Source: Phascolomyces articulosus
Taxonomy: Eukaryota; Mucoromycota; Mucoromycetes; Mucorales; Lichtheimiaceae
Reading direction: 5' to 3'
DNA: 64,000 nt
Assembly (NCBI GenBank): GCA_025677815.1
Contig: JAIXMP010000026.1
Coordinates: forward strand, 62,001 to 126,000
Every line of letters begins with the position of its first letter. Within the stretch, counting starts at the first letter, position 1. Below the pieces are notes generated by a model. It ran no database searches and was not told where the DNA came from. It worked only from the letters and a program-made list of their open reading frames with translations. Below, one piece after another: positions 48,862-64,000 of the stretch. Position numbers and translations under genes: made by a program.

Positions 48862-49050
48862 TCAACGCAAAATAACGAGGGCTCTGATAGCTTTATTTCC
48901 AGCTTTGCTGGTTGAATTGTGTTTTTTGCGTGTATCTGGTATGAGTTCATTTGTTACCCTAAATTTATTTACTATTTTGTATGCTGATCCGATAGAATCA
49001 AGGGTAAGTCGATGTGTTGGATGAAGTGTATTTTTTTTAGTTACCATGTC
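48862..49050 (-). pseudogene. Short cytochrome P450 relic related to P450-F
   Basis: The minus strand contains HRLTLDSIGSA, matching TRLTLDAIGTAGF of P450-F exon 4. At DNA level both share an exact CGACTTACCCTTGAT. Surrounding residues diverge. It lies on the same strand as P450-F, about 1.5 kb downstream of that gene's 3' end, and is best read as the last trace of a decayed tandem copy. Confidence 0.5.
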
Positions 49051-50539
49051 AACTAATAATGTTTTTTAATGCTATTCCTATATCTATTTTTTTGTATATA
49101 TTCATATAGATTACCAAGTGAATTTTATTATCGTTTATGGTAATCATTCTTTTTCTTGGTACTACGAATATCATCTTTATTATTGTTTATGTTATGGATG
49201 TTGTCATATTTTTTTTTGTTTATGATGTGTGCTAATAATAATAATAATAAAAGGAATTATTACAATATCAAGTGGGTTCTGACGTATTAATTTACGGGTT
49301 ATATACATTGAAGAACAAAAAAATATCTTACATATAAATCTATATTCTTAAGATAACATTGTTTATTATAATGACTGCATCTACTATCATCAAGCATCCG
49401 TATGATATTCCATGGCTTTTTTTATCCATCTACACACACCAATCAAAACTGAAAGATATTCATTCTCAAACATTGAATGTATACAAAAGTAATTTATTGT
49501 GGCCTAAAAAGCATTATTTCCCTTTTTTAGTGTAGCATGATTTACATATAACTATCAGTTCCTGAGATATTGCGCAATAATACGAGGCGCAGTAAATGTT
49601 TATTCAGCTGATTATCCGTAACTATGGAACGAGAGGTACAGCATAAATGACGACAGTTATATCCCTCTTTTTTTGGTTTGCTTGTTTAGACAATGACATT
49701 AATAATACGGTGTAAGGAAATAATTGTTTTACTTGAAGAACAATATGGAATTCAATTTCTGTCGATCATTTTAACTTGTAGATTTTAAGCTGTACAAGTG
49801 AGTTTGAATTTCAAAATTGCTTAGCAGTTCCATCAAAAGGTTATTAATTCACTCTTTTGGTACTCGAGGAAAATGGTTTTGTGCTGAAAATATAGCACTG
49901 ACTGTTAGGTTGTTATGTCATTTGTTTAAAAAATCAGTGTACTAACAATTCTATTTTATTTATCATGGTAGTGTTTCATAATACTTTAAAGATAGATAGC
50001 CTACTGACGATTTACACATAAATAAAGAAAAGAAGTTCCTGAAATGCAAGATCATCATGTACGTATGCTAGAAATAAAGTTAAATCAGAGTGTTTATTTT
50101 TGGGGTTGCGCGCAAGATCGGAGACTTTCTTGATAACTGCTTTATTATCATGGAAATACTCGTTCACTATGAATCACTAACAATAAAAAACAAGAGCAAG
50201 AGATATAGATAATTATAGTATAGTATATCTGTACGGATTCATAGTAGTTTCCAAAAGATATATCTTTTCTTTCGTTTACAGCAGAAATTGGAAAAAACCA
50301 ACATGTACAGCATTATATGAATTAAATGTTTTCTCGTCATAAAGAAAGTAATGAAGGTATCTATATACTGAGGATTTTTATTTTTATATATATTTGGGAA
50401 GAAGAAAATAATACTACATTGCATAGAAGAAATATCATAATTAAATGTGATATACATGCTACATTTTTTTGAATGGCTGTGAGAGAGGGGATATAAAAAG
50501 AATCTGTGGTACAATAATATTTTTACATGATAGTTTTTT
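49051..50539. other. Intergenic spacer
   Basis: About 1.5 kb of AT-rich DNA between the P450 relic and the 3' end of P450-F. A minus-strand ORF at 50514-50239 is low-complexity and unconvincing. Nothing else is seen. Confidence 0.35.
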
Positions 50540-52910
50540 TTAGTATCGACTCTTGAATTTGATTTTCAAGTCATCAATAGAAATCATACTGAAAATGATA
50601 TTTCGTTTTTGAATTTGTTCCTTGTGAATAGAATCTTCAGGAATTTCAAAATTATACTTTCGTACTATTTGGTGAAAAAGAGATGTTAGTATAGTTATCT
50701 ATTATTTTGCATGGTACAAGCAGCGACGTTAATACATACCCAGCATGGATAATACCACGCGTTGTTGTGCCAAACTAAAGTTAACACCAATGCACTGACG
50801 ACCTCCGTTACTAAAAGCAACCCATGCCAATCCGGATCCAGGTTGCTTTTCTGCTTCACCTCCAGGAGCAAATCGATCGGGATCAAATGTTTCTGGATCC
50901 TTCCAACACTTTGGATTTCTATGTAAATTGTAGATATCTAAACCAACCAATTGCCCTTTAGGAATAAAAACACCATTTAATTCAATATCTTCAGCAGCAG
51001 TACGTGATGTACTGTTGGCTAATGGAGCATGAAGTCGTAATGTTTCCTTCATCACTTGATTCAAGTATGACATTTGTTTCGTTTGTTCAACAGTCGGAAG
51101 AACTGTTTCTGAAGCATCACCAAGGATGCTATTCACTTCTTGTCGTACTTTTTCTTGAACGTCCTATAGAATAGTATACAACGTGGTTCATATCAGAGAT
51201 ATTGTGTATGGAGGATAAGATGGCTCTTTTTTTTTTTTTTTACACATACAGGGTGTTTTGCCAATTCATAAATAGCACAAGAAAGCGCAAATGCAGTTGT
51301 ATCATGGCCTGTAATAATAGATAGTGGTGTGTATAAAAGGAACTCGTCAGCAAATCAAAGTAACACAAATAGTTACATACATAATGTACAACTTACCAGC
51401 CAAGAAAAAGACGCACAAGTTACTCTAACATTTAAAATAGTAAAAGTATCCAGTAAGCAAATGGCAGACTTCATTTATGTGTAACACGGAAGAAAGCTTG
51501 TGCTGTACCTTCAATTCTTCATTTGACATGACTGCGCCGTCTTCTTCGTTCATTTCACTTTCAATCATCAAAGACAATAAATCCTTTTCATTATCTTCAA
51601 TCTGTTTATCTCGCTTTTCTTGAATAGTTTCACGCTTGTTAATAATGATTTTATCCAGCATGTTCAAAAAATTTGTTAAACTTTGGTGTGCTTCTTGTCG
51701 TTTGGGGAACCAATGAACTAATTTGGTATCAAGGATAGGGAGTAAGATATAAAGGGGTTTCATCATGCCATCTCGGACACGTTCATATCCCTCAACCCAT
51801 TCATTATGTTTATCAATCAAAGCATTGAAATTGAAACCTGTGTATATAACATAGAGTTGGTTAATATGATTGGCCCCGTCGCCAAGAAATATAAAGTTTA
51901 TAGTATGGTCCATTACCGAAACCAGCGGTGCCAATTGCATCAAGGGTAAGTCGAGTAAATATATCCATGACGTCCACATCACCATCCTCCACGACTTTAA
52001 ACAAGGTTTGTGTTAAATGACCAAATGTTTTTACTGGGAATGCTCGATGAAAAGCTGGATTGGCAATCTTGTTACATATAGAGAGAAAGAGCCAAGAATT
52101 TAGAACCACAAGTATATACCAAATAGAGAAAAAGAAAATATATATAGAATCTTACCTTACGATGGCGCTTCCAATCTAACCCATTAAGAAAAATAACATT
52201 TGGTCCACCAACAAATCGTTCAATCAAAGTACCCTTGGCTCCCCTGGTAGTAATAGATTTTGGAAATAAATCTATCATATTGCATAATAACCAGTTCTAT
52301 TTAATGGATAATTCTCATTCTCTTATATACATTTTTCTTTTCTTTTTTTTTTTTACCTGCTTTCATTAACATTTGCTTGGCTGCCACTGGATCTGTAATA
52401 TCGACAATCCATCCTTCTGCCGTGATTCTCTATTGTGAAAAATAATTGATTTGCCCGTAGAATATGAGTGATCATAATTGTTTGATAGGGATACTTTGTG
52501 TTTTTTTACCTTCTCCATTTCTCATATACTCCCATCTTTTCTTATCTGAACAAAACTCGAAAAAAAAAAACGAAAAAACTTACAGTATATACACCTGCAG
52601 AATTATCACGTATAGGTTCAACAACATCCCTTGCATACTCATGAACAAGGCCATTGGTGAAATAATACTTGAGAGCAGTAAAATAATCACATTGTGGCAT
52701 ATGTTGTAAATGAGCAGGTGCTCGACTTATTTTGGTATAAAAACGATAGATACCTAGTGCTATCGCAGCAATGGTCCCTATGGGCACCAGTGCATTTTTG
52801 TGGCGTTGTGCTTGTGGCAAAAGATATGTGGCGTAGAGTTGAATTATTTGTTGAATGGCTGGATGCGCCAAGTCATTGGTCTTTTGAATAAGGGTGGATA
52901 CTAATGGCAT
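50540..52910 (-). CDS. Cytochrome P450-F (CYP4/CYP5-like layout)
   Basis: Nine exons on the minus strand (52910-52584, 52429-52357, 52271-52156, 52067-51917, 51837-51509, 51424-51397, 51308-51250, 51163-50740, 50664-50540) sum to 1632 nt, 543 residues. An N-terminal anchor (LVPIGTIAAIALGIYRFY) follows a short lumenal part. The C-helix motif is WKRHRK. The I-helix is FFLAGHDTTAFALS (A341-T346), the K-helix ExxR is KETLRLH (E401-R404), the PERF-like motif FDPDRF, and the heme loop FSNGGRQCIGVNFSLAQ has Cys at about 485. All catalytic motifs are canonical. Exon 6 is only 28 nt. An ATG at 53159 is in frame but the extension is low-complexity leader, so the start at 52910 is preferred. Substrate unknown. 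Confidence 0.93.
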
Positions 52911-54316
52911 GATACGTTTTTTTGTTAGGATGAACAAAGAAGAGAAAGAAAGAAAGATAGAGAAAGAAGAACAAAAAGAAAAGGTTGGAAGAAGTATATT
53001 TTTTTCTTGATTCTTAGAATATAAATTATTATAATAATTCATATAAGAGCTATTGTTAGTAGTAGTATATAAATTTTGTTTGTGTGTTGAGGAAAATGGA
53101 TAAGAAGGTACCACATACTTTTGTCGTATTTTGTGTAAAGACCGGTGTTTGTATCCCACTTTTAGTCAACGGTGCCCCCGATAAATTATTAAGACCGCGC
53201 GCGCAGTGCTTCCGTTTTAGACTTTGGATCATCAACGGACGATAACAACCTGCTGATCAAAGTAGTTCTGCCTTTTTTTTTTCTGTTTAAGTCTGAAATA
53301 AACTTTCAATGTGAATGTGCTTTTTTTTTTCACATACCCTGAATTTCTTCTTCTTGTCAATGCTGTCAAAATACAAACCAACTTTTAAATTTGACATGAG
53401 TTATTCACTCCAAGGTCTTTTCGTTGAAAAAGTGCTTATCGATAGAAAAAAAAGAAGGTGTCGATTTAGTATATAAACTATAATAAACCTATTTCTACAT
53501 GACTTTTTGAACAGATACCACCGGAATTTAGAACTAAATTTTTATTTTGGATATTACGAATGTATAACATTTGTGGAGCCAAAAGAAAATTCTTGGTTCC
53601 ATTTATTATAAATGCGGGTTGGACGAATGGTTGTACTACATGTAAATAAAAAGCACTTGAGACACATACAGCATCCGTATCACCTTGATTAAATACAACA
53701 TTTTGATCTCTTTCTTATATTTTCCCATCGGTGGGTTACTTATAAAATTATGAGTTACAAGTTCTTCTAAGATGCCTCTTTTTTAATGTGGTTATAAAAT
53801 AGATTTGTAGTATATATATATAAGCTTATACAACAAGCTATCTCATTGGTACCAAAGAAACCACATTTCAAATAAAAACAAAAAAAAAAGGTCCGTTCGT
53901 ATTCGTAGAAACCTTAAAAAAATCATGCCTTTTTTGATCCATTTTTATTGACATTTATTTATTTATTTGTTTCCATGGTTATCTTTTTTTCTATGTTTAT
54001 TAAAAACACAAACGATAGTTACATGGTATTTTTTATTATGAATGAAACATTACATTTTTATGTTCTACAGCAGGTAATAATAGTGATAGTCATAGTAAAG
54101 CAATTTAACAAAAGATGCTCGTGGTAGTAGTACAGGTACAATGATATTACACAATGTAAATATGTAACAAGGGTATTAGTGTTGTTGTATAACGCATAAT
54201 ATATCATTCGATTTATAGTTGTAGCAGTAACAGTAGTTAAATTTTTTATCCATGCAATCTTCTTTTTTTATAGATACCCAATATCTCCTTTTATCCTCTT
54301 GCTGCTTAAACGCAAA
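52911..54316. other. Intergenic region between P450-F and TDP1
   Basis: P450-F promoter region (52911-53220) with AG/A-rich tracts on the plus strand and a short GC-rich patch (GACCGCGCGCGCAG near 53190). The remainder is AT-rich with no supported gene. Confidence 0.35.
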
Positions 54317-57107
54317 TCAGCCAAAAAGTTGAGAAGCTGCATATGCTCCAAATAATTGAACACATGCATCTTGTGAATATTGTCGAGTATAACATTTATC
54401 TTGGGATCCATACGTTTCAATCGGTAAATCATAAGGTAGTCGAATAGGCACAACAGCTGTCACTGGATCTTCCTTATCATGACTTGGAATAATAGGTATA
54501 GGTCGTGGTACTTGAATAGTGGCAGCTAACATTTGAATATTGGAATGATCTGAAGTCTAAAATAATGAAATATTTGTAAGATTCAACACACTTATATATA
54601 TATAAATATCGTATTACACATCAAATTTAGTGCTTTACTTGCTCATTACATCACATAGATATAACAACAAGCACTGTCTATTGGGTGAAAATTCGTGCTG
54701 TATAATATAAATATATACCTCAAATAGACTTGGACAGATAAATACTCCCAATTCAAAGCTTTTGATATACAATTGTGTATTCTCTTTTTGAAATTCTCCC
54801 CAAGCAGCACGACTCAAGTTGGCTGATGTTAATAAATGCCATGCGATATTATTCCATCCATACACTCGAGTGTACGTCTTGATATGAGGCATGACTTTTT
54901 GTCGACCAGATTCAACGCTGACCCATTTGCATAGATGATTATCTAACCAACTTTTGCTTTGACGGTACACACCTATAATAGAAAGGATAAAGGATGAGTT
55001 TTTTTTTATATATATTTTTATAATAATAGAATATATATATATAAAGGACTGAGTAACAACAGGAATGATGTGGACGGGTGAGACATTCCGAAGCACCGCA
55101 GTCAATCCAATATTCCATCAATTGTGTACAAAGTGTGTTACCATCTTCAAGACGTAAAAACCCTGCACTGGAGACAATTCCGTTATGACTAAAAATAGAA
55201 CCAGAATGACAAGTTTAATTATCATAAGTAATATTCTTTCCCCCATTGAATAAACGAACTATATTTTTTTTTCTTCATACCTCTTTGAAACTTCATCGAC
55301 GGTAGGATACATGAATTTTATTTCAGGTGTGTTTGCAGATGATGCATTGGTTGCTTCAGACATACATCGTGAAAAATCCTTTTGAAACCATTTACCACGT
55401 AAACTACCTACACTGGAACACTATATAGAATAAAAATCGATGGATTTTCAGTATAGTCTATGTTAAAGTCATGAAAAAAAAGAAGAACATCTGTTTTGTT
55501 TTACCTGAGCAATAATGGTAGATCCATCTTTTACACATTCTGGATCTAATGATACATGTGACTTTAACACGTTTGCTAATCTTTGCAAACCCCAAAGTCG
55601 CATTGTTTGTTCTCCTCTGTGATATCCTGGGACAGATCCAATTAAAATCCCCTATTATATATTAATCCAGAAACCTTTAATCATCATCTATCCATCCATC
55701 CGTCAGTCCAATTTATTCATTATATTATTGAAAATACATTACTTTACAATCGGACCAATCATATTGACGAATGAAATCTCGGATATCACGTAGACTAGCA
55801 CCATAGGCATCCAAATAATTGAGAAGGTCACGTTCAAAACGTGATCCACATTCGGATCCAACTGTTGTACCTTGATTTGTTGAAGTATTTGTTTTTAATG
55901 GACAGTGGGATGTTTGATAAATTCCTTGAGTCATTGATCTGGAAAAAGCATACAAATCTTATCAGATATAAAGTAACTTGAGTACTCAAACATTACTGTA
56001 GTAGCAACACAGTGAATATCAAAAAAAAGTCGTTTGATCATCATGATGATCAACTTACTCCCAGTCGTCCTGACATAAATTTGCAGTACTAATGACTAGT
56101 CTGACAGACTTATTTCCATTTTTATTAAAGAATAATAACATCGCCTAAATATATATAGAGAACAGAGAAAAGTTATTTAGTTTTATGTCCCAACCTCTCT
56201 CTCTCATTTTTTTTTAAAAAATATATCCTTCAAATATAACCTTAGTGTGATGGGTACCTAATATCACAGTAGAATGAGTATATTGCATAAAGTAGTTATC
56301 CCTCCCTATCTATCTTTAAAGATTTACATTACCATACTGATCTCTAATATAAGGTGATATCAATCGAACATTTGGCCAATTTCTAGCTTCTCTCTAGTAA
56401 AACATGTATAGACAGATCAATGATCAATTATTATACAACAACACCGTCATTTTCATCAGTTAAATTAATATATTGTATGTCATACTTGAATATCTTGTTT
56501 AGATTCTTCATGTCGGTGTCCATGTATTACAGTGATTGGGATTTTGGTGCGTACTTTTGGATGTACATTCTCCATAAGGTATTCCAAATCAACAGTGAAA
56601 TTGAATTGAACAATACGTTCCAGATCATCCTATTTAATACTTTTAGTTAATAGTTTTTATCTAAGACTTTTTATTTTGTCTTAACAAAGTGTCTCTTATT
56701 ACATGGTATAATAAATCCGTTAATCGAACTAACGAAAAGATACGTTAATTTAGGGATATTGAATATGTAATAGAAAGCTAATTGTTGTCTATATTTGCTT
56801 TGTTTTCATTTACCACAACCGATATTCTCTTCTTGTGATGCCATTTGTGATGCTAGTAATCGGATACATGGATCCAAGTGCTCTATTGTTGACTGTTGAT
56901 TGTGATCATTATCGCTTTTATGCCTTTTATTAGGCGAGTCGTCCTTTTTTTAGTTTAAGTATAGATTATGTTGATGCAGTTAATGGAATTTGAATTATTA
57001 CAATGCAAAAGTCGTGTGGATTTGAAAAATAAAAATGAATTATTTACCTGACCAGAATCATCATCGTGGGATCGTGATCGTGCGTTCTTTTGTTGTAAAG
57101 TGCTCAT
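54317..57107 (-). CDS. TDP1: Tyrosyl-DNA phosphodiesterase 1
   Basis: Nuclear phospholipase-D-fold enzyme that removes topoisomerase I peptides and other adducts from DNA 3' ends. Many exons on the minus strand. Both HKD-type motifs are present: THHTK followed by AMLLFFN and VISTANL; and MPHIKTYTRV followed by LLTSANLSRAAWGEF. Other family stretches are TQGIYQTSH, FERDLLNYLDAYG, GSVPGYHRGEQ and the end PYDLPIETYGSQDKCY. The first motif lies in a 17-nt exon (56257-56241). The start at 57107 gives MSTLQQKNARSRS, then a second exon from 56943. The joint between that exon (end near 56814) and the exon starting near 56629 is unresolved, as is an intron boundary near 55040. Length is roughly 550-600 residues. 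Confidence 0.88.
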
Positions 57108-57470
57108 AATAATGTTTTTCGTTTGTTTGTGTTGTACAAGTGCTTAAAGCATGAAAAGAAAAGAGTAGAGGGATCCCAGCTGTCTTTCATCAATTTTATG
57201 TCAGCATGTGTTCCTGAATATTTATATAGATCTCTTCGATATCCAACTCAAATGAACGGCAAATAAGCAAAGAATGGGTACAACAGGTGGTAAGTATAAA
57301 GAGTATGAATGAAGGGAGTGTTTCATAAATTTTATAATAATTGTTTTATATAATTTAAAAAAAGAGATATATATTTTATATGATACAAATAGTAAAGACT
57401 AAGCAAGAGAAGGGTTCTATATTACAAGTATATAATATGATTAATCATCCATTAATGTATAACTATTGAA

Positions 57471-57503
<33 letters not shown>

Positions 57504-57506
57504 TTA
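57108..57506. other. TDP1 promoter and 3' flank of the BAR-SH3 gene
   Basis: Short spacer between two minus-strand genes. It includes a TTA/ATT trinucleotide repeat at about 57472-57502, next to the BAR-SH3 stop codon. No defined regulatory motif. Confidence 0.4.
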
Positions 57507-59635
57507 TTATATTTGAGATGTACTACTTGCATCATTGGGTATCGAAGCACTAGTATTATTATTATGGTCTTGTTTTGCTATGGTAACATCTTGTTTATTT
57601 TGTTTTTGATCCTGTTGTTCCTGCTCCCGCTTTTGTTCCTGTTCTTGTGGGAATGGATTCACAGATGGGTCCACATTGGGCTCTTTTACCGGCTTATAAT
57701 CTTTTTCAGGTAACGGTGGTGGCGGTGATGCTATCTCGGGAGTTTCTAATTCAGCGGTATAATTTAATGGGAATATGCCACAATGTTTATGTCCTTGTTG
57801 ATCTCTCACTTCACCCAACCACCATCCTTCATTAATTTCTTCAAGTACTGTAATGATATCCCCAGCTTTGAATGCAAGGTCTTCATCACGGTCACCAGGG
57901 AAACTATACAATGCTTTTCGTAACTTGTTGGATGATGCACCAGAGAATGCTATCATGTAAAAAAAAATAACACGTTTCTTTTAGTTACCCATTCTCCCAT
58001 GTTTTCCCCCCCTACTGACATCATGGAGCAGAATCATTCTCTTCCAAAAAAAGAATTTACATTGCTTTCGTGATGCTGCATTACTAAAAGATTGATGTTC
58101 GCTAGCTGAAAATATTTCGGGTTTAGAACTTCGTTGAGATCCCAATTCTGAGAGTGACCGATGTAAGAGAGGATTGTTGTGCTTGTTGTTGTCACTCATG
58201 TTGCTACTAGTGGTATTATTCATGGAGGGTACCATGGGAGCTATTGTACTTTGACATGACGAAGATGAAGCACCCGTACTTGTTGAACAAAAAGATCGAT
58301 GATCATCCGGATGCAAATAGTGATGTTCATTATTATTGTTGTTATTGGAAACAGTGGAAGGTCGTCGTCGGTCATCTATATCCGTGTTATAAATTTGACT
58401 GGTGGCAATAGTGGATTGTTCAAATGCTGAGTCGGTTGATTTTCGTTTTTTACTGGTCGCCGTACTATAACTTGTACGATCATAAGGAATACTTCCTTCG
58501 TTTTCAGCTGTTGTTGTCTGTGTCATCATACTTGAATGATGTTTATTCATAAAAGATCCAGCATCACCGTCATTATTATTATTATTATTATCCTCTTCCT
58601 CATCATCATATTCAGGTCCTTGCGGCCAACTTTCTTTGACTTGTTGTAATATTTTTGCAGCATTTAAAAAACATCCAATTTGTAGATCCATAAAATTATA
58701 TAAGGCTTCTCGATGCATTTCCTATTATTCATCATCAATATTAAAATATCAATCGTAAACAGAGCCTATTTATACCTTATATTGTTCCAGGTCGATCATT
58801 TTAGATAATAATTCACGTTGTGTATCTTCAAATTTCATTTTGGATTGTTGTAACACCTGTTCGAGCTGTGGTTTTTCCTTTTTAGCTTTTTGTAAGCGAC
58901 TTAAATGAGCTGCATAATCCAATCGTCGTGTTTCCAGTTTCCTACGTAAATCCACAATCTTGTGATAACATGTTCGACTTTCTTTTAATAAGTGGATATA
59001 ATCGGTCCCCAGTTGTAGTGTCAGTTGATCGAAATAGGTGGCAATATGTCCTTCCGCTTCACCCAAGTTTTGTAGCGCTGTGCCTAACATATCCAAAAAC
59101 ATTTTTTTTAGTTTATCTTTTGATAATATACACCTATCTGCTTGGTGACGACAAAAAAAAAAAAAAAACAAAAACAACAAAAACAACCACCACCACCACA
59201 ACAACAAAACCTCAAACGCACTTCCCCCCTCTTTACGTCACATACCTAGTTTAGGTGAGCTATCCACTATGTCTTTGCCATGACTATGCCAAGCATCCCC
59301 AATGGCTTGCATGGGAGTATATTTCGTTCTTGAGTCTTCTATCAAGTTTTTCGTTTTAGCGAGTTCAGCATGAGAATGTTTAATGGTTTGATACATTGTT
59401 TCAAAACCAGCATGCCATTCATCAAGATGATCTCCGAGTTCTTTAAGATCCTCCGTTTGTAAAGTGGTAGGTTTTGAGGTCCCTAATCGTTCACCAGTCC
59501 ACTATCAGAAATATTTTTGGTTTTAGAAATATATATTTATGACACTCAGAAGAATAAAGCAGGGAAATAGATAATATTTAATTTATTTGTTTGATATATC
59601 TCTACCTGTTTTATTCGCACCAAGTTTTTCAACAT
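57507..59635 (-). CDS. BAR-SH3 membrane-curvature adaptor
   Basis: Five exons (59635-59606, 59501-59246, 59083-58776, 58721-58061, 57949-57507) sum to 1698 nt, 565 residues. Exon 1 encodes only MLKNLVRIKQ, followed by WTGERLGTSKPT, a typical amphipathic start of fungal BAR proteins. Residues about 20-220 form a long helical BAR domain (LQNLGEAEGHIATYFDQL, KLETRRLDYAAHLSRLQKAK). A ~190-residue Asn/Ser-rich linker follows. An SH3 domain near 425-480 has ALYSFPGDRDEDLAFKAGD, GWWLGEV and GIFPLNY. The tail is Pro- and Gln-rich. This layout matches amphiphysin/endophilin-type proteins acting in endocytosis and actin patches. Orthology to yeast Rvs167 is possible but not certain. Confidence 0.88.
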
Positions 59636-60310
59636 AATAAATAATAGTAGTTATAGAGTTGCTGTTACTCTTGATATTTATCGAAAAAGAAGATCCAAAT
59701 AGATCAAATAGGAAAAGATAAAGGAAGAAGAAGGAAAAGAATGTGCAAAAAAAATAGATTGGGTTTGTTTTTTTTTTTTTTTTTTTTTTTTTTTGCTTCC
59801 AGCTAATCAAGTTATATAATATTATAATTTGATGTAGTCAAATAAGATACAACAATGAAACGAGTATGTACTAATAAACGCGTTTTTATTTAGTTTATAT
59901 TAACAAAAAAAGAGGGGTTATTTTATTTTATATTATAGCTAAGTGAGAAATAGCCTAGTTACTATTTTTTTCTAGGGTTGTTCCCCACTCACTATTTTAT
60001 TCTGGAAAAAAAGATTAAATAAAAAGCCCTGTTTTATCACTATAAAATATGGAGGACTAAAGATTCTTCTCAGGTTCCAGTTACCTACTCTTCATGAGCT
60101 CGACGATGATGATGATATATATGTATTCGTTTCAATACATATCAACAAGCATCAATAATCTGGTCATAAATTTATATATATAAGGTATAAGGCATGACCT
60201 ATAGAAACTCAGTCAAGGCGAACATTACGCCTTGCCGATTGAATTTGAACTTCTCTTTTTTCTCTGTCTCTCTTTTTTTTTTTACTGCCATTCCTTAAAA
60301 GAAAAATACC
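59636..60310. promoter_or_regulatory. Divergent promoter region (BAR-SH3 - / V-ATPase a +)
   Basis: About 675 bp between divergent start codons. It contains a 27-nt T-run (59768-59794), AT-rich spacer and a C/T-rich tract at 60250-60290 just before the V-ATPase start. A TATATATAAGG element near 60174-60184 is a possible TATA box for the V-ATPase gene. Confidence 0.4.

Positions 60311-64000
<3,690 letters not shown>

Noticed and set aside
52911..53159. N-terminal extension of P450-F from the in-frame ATG at 53159
   Set aside because: The extension is Tyr/Asn/Ser/Phe-rich leader-like translation. The ATG at 52910 gives a normal P450 N-terminus.

Overview
The window is AT-rich nuclear DNA from a fungus. 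Genes carry many short introns (about 40-150 bp) with GTAAGT/GTATGT-like donors and TAG/AAG acceptors, and coding exons stand out as GC-richer islands. The protein set (ornithine decarboxylase, polyprenyl diphosphate synthase, SYF1, SFM1-like methyltransferase, PCID2/THP1-like protein, TDP1, V-ATPase subunit a), an expanded cytochrome P450 family and a small GATA factor with a white-collar-type finger suggest an early-diverging, Mucoromycota/Mucorales-like fungus. That placement is inference.

Layout. 0.4-3.8 kb: kelch/transmembrane protein (+). 5.0-7.0 kb: ornithine decarboxylase (-), whose leader carries a GC-rich open frame that can start at AUU. 7.5-9.3 kb: COQ1-type polyprenyl synthase (-). 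9.5-13.8 kb: gene-poor, with a decayed F-box/LRR-like pseudogene. 13.86-17.19 kb: a decayed pogo/Tigger-type DNA transposon with inverted repeats and a PCNA-binding-like tail. 18.1 kb: tRNA-Val(AAC). 18.2-20.5 kb: very AT-rich spacer. 20.6-29.2 kb: four housekeeping or regulatory genes (SYF1, GATA factor, SFM1-like, PCID2-like). 29.8-53 kb: a cytochrome P450 region with six P450 genes of three types, one intact and one broken NADP oxidoreductase, and a small P450 relic. 54.3-57.1 kb: TDP1 (-). 57.5-59.6 kb: BAR-SH3 protein (-). 60.3 kb to the end: V-ATPase subunit a (+, runs off the window).

The P450 region looks built by tandem and segmental duplication. P450-A and P450-B share all eight exons and seven intron positions. 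P450-C, -D and -E share a two-exon structure. P450-C and P450-E each have a convergent F420-type NADP oxidoreductase gene just downstream, broken beside C and intact beside E. This P450 plus reductase unit is the best candidate for an uncharacterised metabolic module. The P450-C/D/E proteins also deviate from the usual heme-loop and I-helix motifs. The best regulatory candidate is the non-AUG upstream frame in the ornithine decarboxylase leader, which fits a known class of polyamine-sensing leaders.

Most exon joins were worked out by hand from splice signals and protein continuity. Where exon lengths could be summed they were multiples of three. TDP1 near its 5' end is the main gene with an unsettled model.
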